64,000 nt of DNA from Ricinus communis (Eukaryota; Streptophyta; Magnoliopsida; Malpighiales; Euphorbiaceae), in the NCBI RefSeq assembly GCF_019578655.1, contig NC_063263.1:9423001-9487000 (forward strand), written 5' to 3'. The notes beneath the pieces were generated by a model. The model made no database searches. It was not told where the DNA came from and saw only the letters and a program-made list of their open reading frames with translations. How positions within the stretch are numbered: position 1 is the stretch's first letter; every line of letters begins with the position of its first letter. Both the position numbers and the translations under genes were made by a program. Of this stretch, positions 11,358 through 21,420 are shown piece by piece.

Positions 11358-13673
11358 ATGGCAAAGGCGTTTGTAAAATCCATTGTTTTAAAGCGTTCAA
11401 TATCAACTTCGCCTCATCTCTATGAGAGAATTAAACAAACAGGTATAGTTCATACTCAGTCATTCTCCAGTCTCAACAAGTGCAATCTCATTTTAGTTAA
11501 TTTGTTGCTCATGAATTATTTGATAAAATTATAAAGCTGTAATCTTTAGATGTTATCACCTAATTCGTTGTTTTAACTCTATCAATATTAGCTTTGCCTT
11601 TATCTCTCTGGGAGAATTAAACAAACTGGTGGTGTTTATAATGTATGCTTCTCTTCAACAAATGGAATCCCATTTTAGTTAATCCATAGGTATCTATTTG
11701 TTAGTTGTGAGTACTTTGACAGTATTATGAAGTTGTAACCTTTGTGTATCATATCACATAATTTTCTCGTGAATTTATGAAGTTGTCAACTTTTTCTGTT
11801 ATGATATAATTTTTGGTTCATCTTAGCAGATAATGAAATAGTCAATATGTTCCGGGTACCCAGTATGAATAATAAGATGCAAAACTTGCCCATGAACAGA
11901 AAGTTTTCAGGGAAGGACACATCGACTAGGAAGTTGGACGAGAGATTCATAAGGATTTTGAAGATCTTCAAATGGGGACCTGATGCTGAAAAGGCATTGG
12001 AAGTACTAAAGTTGAAAGTGGATCATCGGTTAGTTCACGAGGTTTTGAAGATAGATGTTGAGATTAATGTGAAAATTCAGTTCTTTAAGTGGGCTGGTAA
12101 AAGGAGAAACTTTGAGCATGATTCCAGTAGTTTCATGGCTTTAATCCATAGTTTGGATGAAGCTGGATTTTATGGTGAGATGTGGAAGACAATTCAAGAC
12201 ATGGTGAGAAGCAGCACGTGTGTTATTAGTTCTGTTTATTTATCTGAAATTGTTAAATTATTGGGTAAGGCCAAGATGGTTAACAAGGCACTTTCTGTAT
12301 TTTACCAAATTAAAGGTCGAAAATGCAAACCAGCGGCGACTACTTATAACTCTATGATCTTGATGTTGATGCAAGAAGGTCACCTTGAAAAGGTTCATGA
12401 GATTTACAATGAGATGTGTAATGATGGCAATTGTTTTCCGGATACTGTAACATATAGTGCACTTATTTCAGCTTTTGGAAAATTGGGTCATTATGATTCA
12501 GCAATAAGGTTGTTTGATGAGATGAAAGAGAATGGTCTATATCCCACTGCAAAGATTTATACTACTTTGTTAGGAATTTATTTTAAATTGGACAAGGTCG
12601 AGAAGGCTTTAGATGTGATCAAGGAAATGAAAGATAAGGGGTGCACTCTGACTGTCTTTACTTACACAGAGTGGATTAAGGGGCTCGGGAAAGCTGGTAG
12701 GGTTGATGATGCTTACAGGGTGTTCTTGGATATGATAAAAGATGGCTGCAAACCTGATGTTGTGCTCATAAACAGTTTAATTAACATTTTGGGTAAAGTG
12801 GGTCGTCTCGAAGTTACTCTTAAGCTTTTTCGCAAAATGGAAAGTTGGCAGTGTAAACCAAATGTGGTGACATATAACACTGTAATAAAGGCTTTATTTG
12901 AATGCAAAGCTCCGGCTTCTGAAGCTGCATCATGGTTTGAGAAAATGAAAGGTTGTGGTATTGCCCCTAGCTCATTTACTTACTCAATTCTTATTGATGG
13001 TTTTTGCAAAACAAACAGAATTGAGAAAGCTTTATTGCTGCTGGAAGAGATGGACGAAAAGGGTTTTCCTCCTTGTCCAGCAGCCTATTGCAGCTTGATC
13101 AACAGTCTTGGAAAGGTAAAACGATATGAAGCTGCAAACGAGTTATTTCTAGAGTTAAAAGAGAATTGTGGACATTCAAGTGCTCGTGTATATGCTGTGA
13201 TGATCAAACATTTTGGAAAATGTGGCCGTCTTAGTGAGGCTGTAGATCTTTTTAATGAGATGGAGAAACTTGGGAGCAAACCTGATGTTTATGCTTACAA
13301 CGCACTCATGTCGGGGATGGTTAGAGCTGGCATGATAGATGAAGCTCAATCATTGCTCAGAACCATGGACGAAAATGGTTGCTCTCCAGACCTAAACTCA
13401 CATAACATCATCTTAAATGGCTTAGCTAGGACAGGTGTCCCAGACCGAGCAATTGAAATGTTTGCGAAGATGAAGTCTTCAATAATTAAGCCAGACGCAG
13501 TTTCTTACAATACTGTTCTTGGCTGTCTGAGCCACGCTGGTTTATTTGAGGAAGCTGCAAAGTTGATGAGAGAGATGAATTTGAAAGGGTTTGAATATAA
13601 TAATATCACCTACACTTCAATTCTTGAGGCAGTTGGCAAGGTTGATGAAGATCGTGCACCTGCTGCCTTGTGA
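11358..13673 (+). CDS. P-class pentatricopeptide repeat protein, At3g16010-like
   Basis: Two exons, 11358-11442 and 11830-13673, join in frame across a GT-AG intron to give 642 residues, the length I recall for Arabidopsis At3g16010. Exon 1 begins MAKAFVKSIVLKRS and continues ISTSPHLYERIKQT: basic, Ser/Thr-rich and acid-poor, as in organelle (probably mitochondrial) transit peptides. An ATG at 11847 would give a 608-residue form lacking it. From about residue 150 the protein is nearly all 35-residue PPR motifs, roughly 12-14 of them, for example TYSALISAFGKLGHYDSAIR and TYSILIDGFCKTNRIEKAL. No E, DYW or SMR domain is seen, so it is P-class. Such proteins bind organelle RNA in a sequence-specific way and aid its stability, splicing or translation. 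The RNA target cannot be read from this sequence by eye. Confidence 0.92.
11397..11775 (+). repeat. Tandem duplication of the exon 1/intron 1 boundary of the PPR gene
   Basis: About 180 bp beginning in exon 1 (11397, tcaatatcaacttcgcct) recurs diverged from 11582 (tcaatattagctttgcct). Shared blocks include agaattaaacaaac, aatctcattttagttaat against aatcccattttagttaat, and a block containing aagctgtaatctt against aagttgtaacctt. A third, partial copy of the last block starts near 11775 (ttatgaagttgtcaac). Copies two and three lie inside the intron; the second copy's coding part has stops. Confidence 0.75.
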
Positions 13674-13699
13674 ACAGAACCAGTTATTGTGTCACATTC

Positions 13700-15417
13700 C
13701 TTTCATTGCTCGTATTTTTCATCCTAAAATGCTTTCATCTAAAATGGTTGTGGATTATAGTTTAAATACACCATTTGGGACCAATTCTTCGTTATGTTCC
13801 TTGTTATCTAGTTATACCCTATACCATGATAATGGGGCAATACATAACATGGGAAGATCCACTGGTCGAAAGTTTTGTGTAGTAATAATTGCGAAGTAAA
13901 TATCTTTTTTGAGTCACTATCAAGTGTTGCTGGAGGGAGAGATGGAAGGAAACGGGGGGGAAATAATTGGTTTGTTTCTTTACTGAGGTGAATCTTACAT
14001 TCACTAAGCAGAAATATAGAAAAGGTAGGAACTAGGAAATATTAGTAAATTTTAGAACTGGTCATTGCAGATGAGGCAAATGTATCTTAGAACTTAAAGG
14101 TCAACTTCCTGATCCTATAAAATTATAGACCTCCATGTGGGGGTCAACTTTATGACCAAGTCCAGTCTATCTTTTGTTTATAACTTTTATCAATTGTGAC
14201 TGTTAACTGATGTGCACTAGTTGAAAAAATGTGCTCAAACTTATATGAAACCGCTTCTGCAATCACAGTGTTAGGAATTTTTATGCATGCATCCCTCTTT
14301 CTTGCACATAAATATTTTTTTGCTTGAATCACTCAGAGCAATAACTTGCAAGTCATTTTCGTGGGAATACTAACTTTCCTTCCATTCTTGTCAAAGAAAA
14401 GAAATTTTCCAGGGAAGTGGCAGAGGGGTTCTAGTGAAATCAGGAGCTGAAAGGAGACCTTTGACCATGCGAAGGATATGGTCTGCATGACAAATTTTTT
14501 CTCCGCAGTGAGACTTTCTGGAGCAATTAATCTGGCTTTTGTCTTTCATTCCTTCTATCAGAGTTCTTTATTGATTTCTTGGCTTCAGATACAATTGGAA
14601 ACTATGGGAGACATGATTGTGATGAAAATCAATAGCTTTCCGCAAGCCAAAAGCAACATCAAATTTAATGGCCTACTGTGACGCATAATGTGGTAGAGAG
14701 AATAGGCAAGCTACTGGTGAACTGCTCAGATATGAAACTGTGGGAATTACAATGGTAGCAAAGTTGGAGAAGCATAGAAGTCGCTCATATCTCATTAAGG
14801 AATGACAGTGCTCTCCTTATTTATGTATGATATGAAAATTGGTATTTTGGTTTCAATCTTCTGCATAGAAGTTATAAATTCGGTGAATAATTATGACTCT
14901 TGATGGTGCTAGTCTCTTTGGTTCAGCGGACATGTACAGGTGGAATCTAAGCATTAGAATGTCAATCTCACATATGAATAGCAAGCAAAGGAATCATTAT
15001 TGCTGCAAGCTTCAGATTTTTATGGCTTATCCTGACTTCAAAAATGCATCAGGCACTGGAATAGAATAGTCCTATTCCCCATAATCCGTCTTTGAACTAA
15101 ATGGAATAGAAATAAGGATGATATCAGCTATTCTCACATGCTGAAGCACAGTTCTGCTGTATTTACAATGAGGGTAGAGGGATGTGTATCATGAGAAACT
15201 AGACGTCAGCATGTCAAATTCAGATTACATATATATGAGATAGAAGTAGATACAAGCGCAAGCTCAGTGTTGAAATTGCTAGCATGGCTATGGGCTTATT
15301 TTATTAAAAATTGGAATGGAGATGGAGATTTGTATTTAGTATTTATTTGTCAGACCAGTGTGGTTGCATGCTTCTTTTTTTTTATCTCCGAACTCTATCG
15401 GCAAAACGTAAATTTAT
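13700..15417. other. PPR 3' region and intergenic DNA
   Basis: The beginning should hold the PPR 3' UTR. The rest is of mixed composition, less AT-rich than other intergenic stretches here. It has open frames of about 60-67 codons (13819-14004, 14150-14332, 14478-14681) with no recognisable domain. No RNA gene was found. The moderate GC content might indicate untranslated exons or a decayed gene, which I cannot resolve. Confidence 0.4.
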
Positions 15418-15560
15418 CTACAAGATGTGCTTGGTTCCCATAGTGTGGTAGTTCAGGCCCGTCAATACAACGTCGGCTTCCCTGATATCTTGCAAAAATT
15501 CTTGGATTGTGTGTACCATGCCAACGTATCTTCTGGCTTCTAATCCTTCATTTCCTCTCT
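15418..15560 (-). pseudogene. Coding-like fragment, C-terminal end of an unidentified protein
   Basis: On the minus strand the frame ending with a TAG at 15418-15420 is open for about 45 codons. It reads like real protein: a segment YVGMVHTIQEFLQDIREAD followed by VVLTGLNYHTMGTKHIL and the stop. The codons are GC-richer in third position than the neighbouring genes (GCC, GGC, ATC, GAC, CTG). No continuation was found upstream, because the plastid-derived 16S sequence starts at about 15638. I do not recognise the family. It may be a terminal exon of a gene broken by the plastid insertion, a captured gene fragment, or a chance open frame. Confidence 0.3.
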
Positions 15561-15637
15561 AAACTTTAACTTGCATTGTCACAGATAGCAGGTCTACCAT
15601 ACTTCTACAAACTTTATGCTATGGATTAGTCTATTTA

Positions 15638-16052
15638 AGGAGGGGATTTCTGATGGAGCGGTGAAATGCGTAGAGATCGGAAAGAACACCAACGGCGAAA
15701 GCACTCTGCTGGGCCGACATTGACACTGAGAGACGAAAGCTAGGGGAGCGAATGGAATTAGATACTCCAGTAGTCCTAGCCGTAAACGATGGATACTGGG
15801 CGCTGTGCGTATCGACCCGTGCAATGCTGTAGCTAACGCGTTAAGTATCCCACTTGGGGAGTACGTTCGCAAGAATGAAACTCAAAGGAGTTGACGGGGC
15901 CCGCACAAGCAGTTGAGCATGTGATTTAATTCGATGCAAAGCAAAGAGCCTCACCAAGGCTTGACATGCCGCGAATCCTCTTGAAAGAGAGGGGTGCCTT
16001 CGGGAACGCGGACACAGGTGGTGCATGGCTGCCGTCAGCTCGTGCCGTAAGG

Positions 16053-16086
<34 letters not shown>

Positions 16087-16512
16087 GTGTTTAGTTACCA
16101 CTGTTGAGTTTGGAACTCTGAGCAGACTGTCAGTGATAAGCCAGAGGAAGGTGAGGATGACGTCAAGTCATCATGCCCCTTATGCCCTGGGCGACGCACG
16201 TGCTACAATGGCCGGGACAAAGGGTCGCGATCCCACGAGGGTGAGCTAACTCCAAAAACCCGTCCTCAGTTCGGATTGCAGGCTGCAACTCGCCTGCATG
16301 AAGCCGGAATCGCTATTAATCGCTGGTCAGCTATACGACGGTGAATTCGTTCCTGGGCCTTGTACACACCGCCCGTCACACTATGGGAGTTGGCCATGCC
16401 CGAAGTCGTTATCTTAATTGCAAGGAGGGGGATGCCGAAGGCAGGGCTAGTGACTGGAGTGAAGTCGTAACAAGGTAGCCGTACTGGAAGGTGCGGCTGG
16501 ATCACCTCCTTT
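15638..16512 (+). rRNA. rrn16: Plastid 16S rRNA, 3' portion (non-functional nuclear copy)
   Basis: The sequence covers roughly the last 60% of a plastid 16S rRNA. Recognisable blocks include ggtgaaatgcgtagagatcgg, aacgatggatactgggcgctg (shortened here: aacgatggatactggg), gtcccgcaacgagcgcaac, ttgtacacaccgcccgtc and gaagtcgtaacaaggtagcc, ending with the anti-Shine-Dalgarno ggatcacctcctttt. The 5' part is missing. Conserved positions are mutated: the block usually reading gcggtggagcatgtgg is gcagttgagcatgtga. About 90 bp of the 16S-trnI spacer follow (to about 16600). It is a relic within nuclear DNA and not an expressed rRNA gene. Confidence 0.93.
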
Positions 16513-16609
16513 TCAGGGAGAGGTAATGCTTGTTGGGTATTTTGGTTTGACACTGCTTCACACCCCAAAAGAAGGGAGCTACGTATGAGTTAAACTTGTC
16601 GACGGAAAT

Positions 16610-16822
16610 CTTCTTTCTCAACGGTGAAGGGGAAGGAGAAGAAGTCCTCGATCCGCAACAAATAGAGGAGGATTTATTCAATCACATAATTTGGGCTCCT
16701 AGAATATGGCGCCCTTGGGGCTTTCTATTTAATTGTATCGAAAGGCCCAGTGAATTAAGATTTTCCTATTGGGCCAGGTCATTTCGGGGCAAACGGATAA
16801 TTTATAATGAAGAGGATGAGAC
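16610..16822 (+). pseudogene. ycf2: ycf2 fragment within the plastid insertion
   Basis: The plus-strand frame reads [20 protein letters not shown] followed by [20 protein letters not shown] and [17 protein letters not shown], a conserved stretch of the plastid protein Ycf2. The match stops at about 16822, where sequence of ycf1 on the opposite strand begins. Only about 70 of more than 2,000 codons are present, so it cannot make Ycf2. The 5' junction with the 16S-trnI spacer lies somewhere in 16595-16615; short similar words on both sides make it imprecise. Confidence 0.88.
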
Positions 16823-16935
16823 AAAAAAAGAAGTAACTTGGGCAAAAAGAAATGAAATGACTTAGACAAATTTTTTTTGTCGATAACCTCAGACCAATCA
16901 ATCGAATATTGATTAATACGTAATCGATCGAACAC
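16823..16935 (-). pseudogene. ycf1: ycf1 fragment within the plastid insertion
   Basis: The minus strand reads [20 protein letters not shown] followed by [18 protein letters not shown], which I recognise as an internal segment of the plastid protein Ycf1 (TIC214). It is about 37 codons long, with no upstream or downstream continuation. It is joined directly to ycf2 sequence of opposite orientation at 16822/16823. The sequence beyond 16936 does not look plastid-derived. Confidence 0.8.
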
Positions 16936-16936
16936 T

Positions 16937-17911
16937 AGAAAAAGAAAACAGTTCTAACCAAGTGATTAAAGTGCAATGCTGGACATAAACATGTTCCTTT
17001 GAAGTATAAGAAGAAAGGTATAAGGTTAGTTGTCATACAGTAAGGCATCATATAGAAACAAGAAATTCATCCTCTTGTAGGCCAACTATACTTTTTCTTA
17101 AAGGATACATTGCAAAGAGAAAAGTGAAGAAATGATGAAAGCACTAGCAATCACCATATTCAAGAACATGGATCAATGTATGCTACTTCTAATGTCTAAT
17201 GCCAAAGTTGCTGCCGGTGGTTATGCCTTAGAAAGATCATAACAAGTGTGTTAGCGCATAGATAACAGTGAATTGAACGTGGCCTGCTAAGAAGCCTAGG
17301 GTGGAAGAGTAGCTTTCAGAAAAGCCTGCTCCCAATTTTCAAAATTCCTGACTATTTTCAGGATTATATTTTGAACCGATAAAGATAGATGGCTCGCAAT
17401 CATTAATATGCCGCTCACACATTTGGATATTACTATGTTACCTCCAATACAACCAGTCAATCCTCATTACATGGGCAGATGGAGCAGATAATGGGAATGA
17501 AGCAACTCAACATGGAATCAGATGAATATGCAGACTCAAAACAAAACATTAATTATAAAGACCTGAAAGAAGATTAGGAATACTGAATAACCTACTGTGA
17601 CATAGCATCATGTTAAAGAAACCCGGCAATCTCACATCATTAGTTCCAGTTCAGTTGCCGGCAATTGCAAACAAGAAAGCCAAATTATGCAGCCTATATC
17701 TATCCAGAAGAAAAGGATGAATAAATCCTCATGCATTCTGTTATTTCTTCTAGTATAACTAATACAATATTGCCAGCAAATTAATTGCCTTACAAGTGTA
17801 AAAGAAGGCCCCAACATTATACAACAACAACTACCATCAAATGTATTAACTAATGTTACAGATTTAATTTTTTTTTTTTTAAAAAGGAAAAAAAAAAAGA
17901 GTCTAGAAGCA
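16937..17911. other. Intergenic DNA and trihelix 3' UTR region
   Basis: No gene is seen on either strand. The part closest to 17911 should be the 3' UTR of the minus-strand trihelix gene and includes an A/T homopolymer stretch at 17866-17900. The rest is of ordinary intergenic composition. Confidence 0.55.
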
Positions 17912-19117
17912 TTATCCACTGGCATTATCAGCAGAGATGTCATTCTCCTCGTCATCACCCTGTCGAATTTTAACTATCTCAGCCTGTGTCCTCTCCATGA
18001 TCTGCCTTTTCTGCATTTCTAGATCCCTATGGAAATCCATTCTCATCTTCTCTAGTTCCAACATCTGCTGCCTTTTATTATTCTCAATCTTCTCATATAT
18101 TTCACTAAATTTTTGAATAGAATCTGCAAGCACTCTAAATGAAGACCCCTCATTGCGGTCCCTCCTAGATTTTCTCTTTTTGGGTGGAAGTCCTTCTGAA
18201 TCCTCCTCTTCATCGGCAGATTCTGTATTCTCCGGACTATCCCTCATCTCATCCAGTCCATTTGCACGACTGAGATATACTCTAGGATTCATGAAAACAT
18301 ACTCTCCTGAGTCCACCCCGCATGAGAGTCCGCCTTGCTGTGCAGGTGTGGACATCAGCAGATCCATCTTCTTAAAATACACCCATTTGCTAGTGATACC
18401 CGTCTCTGATAGATTAATCTTCTCCTTCTTGTACTTCTTTTTCAATGTATCCAAACGATTCCTGCATTGTGTGTCAGTCCTCTCAATCTTTGATTCCTCC
18501 GACACCTTTTCTGCAACTTCTTGCCATTCCTCAGATCGAAGACTCTTCCTCCCACGTTGCAAAAATTTATCACCCCAAGCATCTAACAAAACAAACGTTT
18601 CATGCTCAGTCCAATCAGTAAGTGGATTACGCCCAGCGAAGGATGGTTTTGACGTTGATGGAGCCACAGCAGGGGGTGCCGGCACACGAGGAGCAAACTC
18701 ATAGCTTGAAACCAAGCTCTTCAGCTTGCGCTTTTTAGGGTGCCTTTCCAAATCAGCATTGTCAGTCCTCCTACCATAATTCTTTTGGCCATCTTCCTCA
18801 TCCTCCTCTTCATCAGCATCAGCATCCTCATCATCTTCATCATCGTCATCGTCATCGTCATCATCATCATCATCTTTTCCCACATAGTGGATACCATTAC
18901 TTTGATTATTTTCTCCATCCTCCTCTCCCAACTCCTCCTCATCTTCTTCTTCTTCATTCTCGTCTTCCTCATCATCAACATATTGATTACCAACAGCCCT
19001 AGAATATGGGGCATTCCTCACAGGAAGTTTTTGTCGGTTTGAAGAACCATAACCCTGCTGATGATTTACACCATATGGGTTTGGTGGGTATCTAGCATCA
19101 TCCTCAGTATCATCCAT
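17912..19117 (-). CDS. Trihelix transcription factor (ASIL-type, MYB/SANT-like)
   Basis: A single coding exon of 401 residues. I start at MDDTEDDARYPPNP (19117); the frame is open 13 codons further upstream, but those residues probably belong to the leader or intron. Residues 47-110 are extremely acidic, with a run of 12 Asp. A nuclear localisation-type stretch HPKKRKLK lies at 126-133. The trihelix DNA-binding domain spans about 166-255, with its three conserved Trp: DWTEHETFVLLDAWGDKF, then SEEWQEVA, then TDTQCRNRLDTLKKKYKKEK and WVYFKKMD. A second basic patch (PPKKRKSRR) precedes a C-terminal coiled coil (about 345-390) suited to dimerisation. Proteins of this type bind GT-type elements; ASIL1/2 repress seed maturation genes in seedlings. 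That specific role is not evident from the sequence. Confidence 0.92.
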   Translation of the reverse strand: MDDTEDDARYPPNPYGVNHQQGYGSSNRQKLPVRNAPYSRAVGNQYVDDEEDENEEEEDEEELGEEDGENNQSNGIHYVGKDDDDDDDDDDDDEDDEDADADEEEDEEDGQKNYGRRTDNADLERHPKKRKLKSLVSSYEFAPRVPAPPAVAPSTSKPSFAGRNPLTDWTEHETFVLLDAWGDKFLQRGRKSLRSEEWQEVAEKVSEESKIERTDTQCRNRLDTLKKKYKKEKINLSETGITSKWVYFKKMDLLMSTPAQQGGLSCGVDSGEYVFMNPRVYLSRANGLDEMRDSPENTESADEEEDSEGLPPKKRKSRRDRNEGSSFRVLADSIQKFSEIYEKIENNKRQQMLELEKMRMDFHRDLEMQKRQIMERTQAEIVKIRQGDDEENDISADNASG

Positions 19118-19900
19118 TTTTAAGCAAAGTTCAACCTCAACAACAAGCAAATGCAAAATTCACACCAAGTATCCACTCTGGTTAACTTTTTATGGCCAAT
19201 TTATCATCTATTGTAAAATCCAACTACAAGAAAACAGTTTTAGTTCTTCTCAACCAAAATACCTCAATTTCCACACCTAATTCACCCGCTCTTTTCTTCA
19301 TTAAGTCAGTTGGTGATTTACAACTCGATAAACCCAAGAACCTTCTGTTGCCATATCTAGTTCCATAATCTCATTGAATGAAACCATATCCAGATACAGC
19401 AAAAACCCAAGATCTTTTGCTGAGTCAATAAAAGGAAATATTATCATAAAAGAATCAAATCAAATGATTCAACATCTACTAGAAATCAAAACTTTCTACT
19501 TTAAGATCACCATAATCTTAATTATTCCATCAAACACAAATCAGAGAGGAAAAAAACCTTAAATTTTCTCTTTTTTCCAGAAGAACCAAACTTTGAGCTT
19601 AAATTTATTATTTCCCTCTGTTTCCACATAATAAAAAACTACACCACAACAGAACCCAAAATTCTAATATAAAAATATCAAACAAAGAAAACTTTCTTTT
19701 TAAGCTCAAATCAAAATCAAAGATTCAAGAAAAGCCAATGGCTCTTACCTCAAAGGAAAATTCATAATGGATACTCTTAACTGAACTCAAAATCTGAAAC
19801 TTTCTCTGATGCCAGGCACAAAATTTGAAGCTTCTAATATCAATAACAAAAGAATTGAACAGAATTTGTTATTTTGAAGAGAATCAAAGATGGAAAGCAC
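19118..19900 (-). other. Trihelix gene leader region with probable 5' UTR intron
   Basis: On the minus strand a good donor (TTTGAG|GTAAGAG) lies at about 19749, and a possible acceptor (tgttgttgAG) at about 19136. That suggests a leader intron of roughly 0.6 kb between a non-coding exon (about 19750-19900) and the coding exon. No open frame of note is present. This model has no transcript support. Confidence 0.45.
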
Positions 19901-20226
19901 AAGAAATGTGAAAATGGCGAGTGTGGAAAAATTAGGGATTACAAGAGGGTTGCTGCTAACATACGCCTTATGCTTAATGGTGATAGGCCTTAAGCCCAAA
20001 ATCCCGGCCTAGTTTCTTGATATAATGCTGGGTTAAATTTGCTTTACATCATGAAAAGAGAATTTTAAATATGTAAATGCCTAAAAATCTCACCTAACCA
20101 ATAGAACCTCTTTTTCTTTTTTTTCTTCAAACAACCTAACCTATAATTTTTAAATCATTGAAAAACTTTTGTATTTTTTTATTCTATGGCTCTTTAGCTA
20201 TAAATTAAAGTAAATATATCAAAAAT

Positions 20227-20483
20227 TGAAGGAGTTCTACTACAGATTTTATTATTAGAATAAAGTCATATTCTTTAGGGACACTTAGTTATATTTGACG
20301 TATTCCATGCTTCTGTTACCACTTAGCTATATTTTGCTAAAGTGGGTTGTTTTCATATTTTCTGTTAAGATTATATTTTGTGCGGCTATATAAGCCAATA
20401 TTATTATCAATAAAATCCAAGTCATTGAAATCCAGCTTGTTGTGTACTTGTTATTTTCTCATATCAGATCAAAGTTTTCAACA
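20227..20483 (+). repeat. 5' LTR of the copia element
   Basis: Begins TGAAGGAG and ends TTCAACA. Internal promoter and end signals are visible: TATATAA at 20387-20393 inside the near-palindrome ggctatataagcc, and an AATAAAA-type signal near 20410. The LTR is short for copia but within the family range. Confidence 0.95.
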
Positions 20484-20486
20484 ATC

Positions 20487-20500
20487 TGGTATCAGAGCCA
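20487..20500 (+). other. Primer binding site of the copia element
   Basis: TGGTATCAGAGCCA starts three bases after the 5' LTR and is complementary to the 3' end of initiator tRNA-Met, the usual primer of plant copia elements. Confidence 0.9.
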
Positions 20501-20549
20501 GCACTAGGCCTGAGAAATTCTAGCAGCAGCATAGAAGATGACTTAGAAA

Positions 20550-21420
20550 ATGACTACTGATAACTTCATACAACCAGCTATTCCTCGCTTTGATGGTCAC
20601 TATGATCATTGGAACATGCTAATGGAAAATTTCCTGCGTTCTAAGGAATTGGGAGTTGGTGGATCCTAACTACGTTGAACCAACAAATGAAGCATCACAG
20701 TCAGAGGCACAACGAAAGAAGAATGAGGAGATAAAGCTGAAAGATCTGAAAGTCAAGAACTATCTCTTTCAGGCCATTGATCGCACAGTTCTTGACACTA
20801 TTCTCAAAAAGAATACTACCAAAGAAATTTGGGATGCCATGAAAAAAAAATATATGAAGGAAATGCAAGGGTCAAGAGATCTCATCTTCAAGTTCTCCAC
20901 AGAGAATTTGAAACTCTTGAGATGAAGAATGGTGAAGGAGTGATAGAATATTTCTCAAGGGTCATGACAATGGCAAACAAGTTGTGAACTTATGGAGAAG
21001 ATATGCAGGATGTTAAAGTGGTAGAAAAAAAATTCTACGCCCTTTAACTGAGAAGTTTAACTATGTTGTTTGTTCTATTGAGGAATCAAAGGATATTGAT
21101 GCTCTCACTATTGATAAGTTACAAAGCTCATTAATAGTTCATGAACAAAATTTCAGAGGCATCATGGAGAGGAGCAGGCTTTGAAAGTGACACATGATGG
21201 AGGAAGAGGTCGTGGTTGTGGTGCCTATAGAGGAAGAGGAAGAGGGAGAGGGAGAGGCCGAGCAAGTTTCAACAAGGAAACGGTGGAATGTTACAAATGT
21301 CATAAACTTGGACATTTTCAATATGAATGTCCTGAGAATAAAGAAGCAAACTATGCAGAATTTGTTGGGAAAGATGAAATGCTTCTAATGGCTTATGTAG
21401 AGCTGAATGGGACCAGAAAA
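20550..21420 (+). pseudogene. Degenerate copia gag (nucleocapsid)
   Basis: Capsid-type sequence begins at an ATG at 20550; an ATG at 20538 is followed by a stop two codons later. The frame breaks near 20650 and again before 20920, and a further in-frame stop lies near 20995, so it cannot be translated through. A Gly/Arg-rich stretch (21199-21270) precedes the zinc knuckle CYKCHKLGHFQYEC at 21289-21330, with C-x2-C-x4-H-x4-C intact. The gene normally encodes the particle protein that packages element RNA. Confidence 0.85.

Larger units (their letters stand above)
15638..16936. mobile_element. Nuclear plastid DNA insertion (NUPT), composite
   Basis: Three plastid segments lie end to end: the 3' part of 16S rRNA with spacer (+), a piece of ycf2 (+), and a piece of ycf1 (-). 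In plastid genomes these are kilobases apart, so the insert is a rearranged composite. Nuclear genes flank it on both sides, which argues against plain plastid contamination. Substitutions relative to the plastid sequence as I remember it are mostly C-to-T and G-to-A, as expected of methylated, non-functional nuclear copies. Outer borders are placed by where recognisable plastid sequence stops, to within about 10 bp. Confidence 0.9.

Noticed and set aside
11847..13673. PPR protein starting at the ATG at 11847
   Set aside because: A two-exon model from 11358 joins in frame, supplies a transit peptide and matches the length of the presumed orthologue. The short form remains possible as an alternative start.
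15638..16512. A functional rRNA gene, or plain organelle contamination
   Set aside because: The 5' part is missing, conserved bases are mutated, and nuclear genes flank it on both sides.
15594..16568. Minus-strand open frames over the 16S sequence
   Set aside because: They are antisense to recognisable rRNA and have no protein features.
18740..19042. Plus-strand frame rich in Ile/Leu/Phe
   Set aside because: It is the antisense shadow of the acidic Asp/Glu tract of the trihelix gene.
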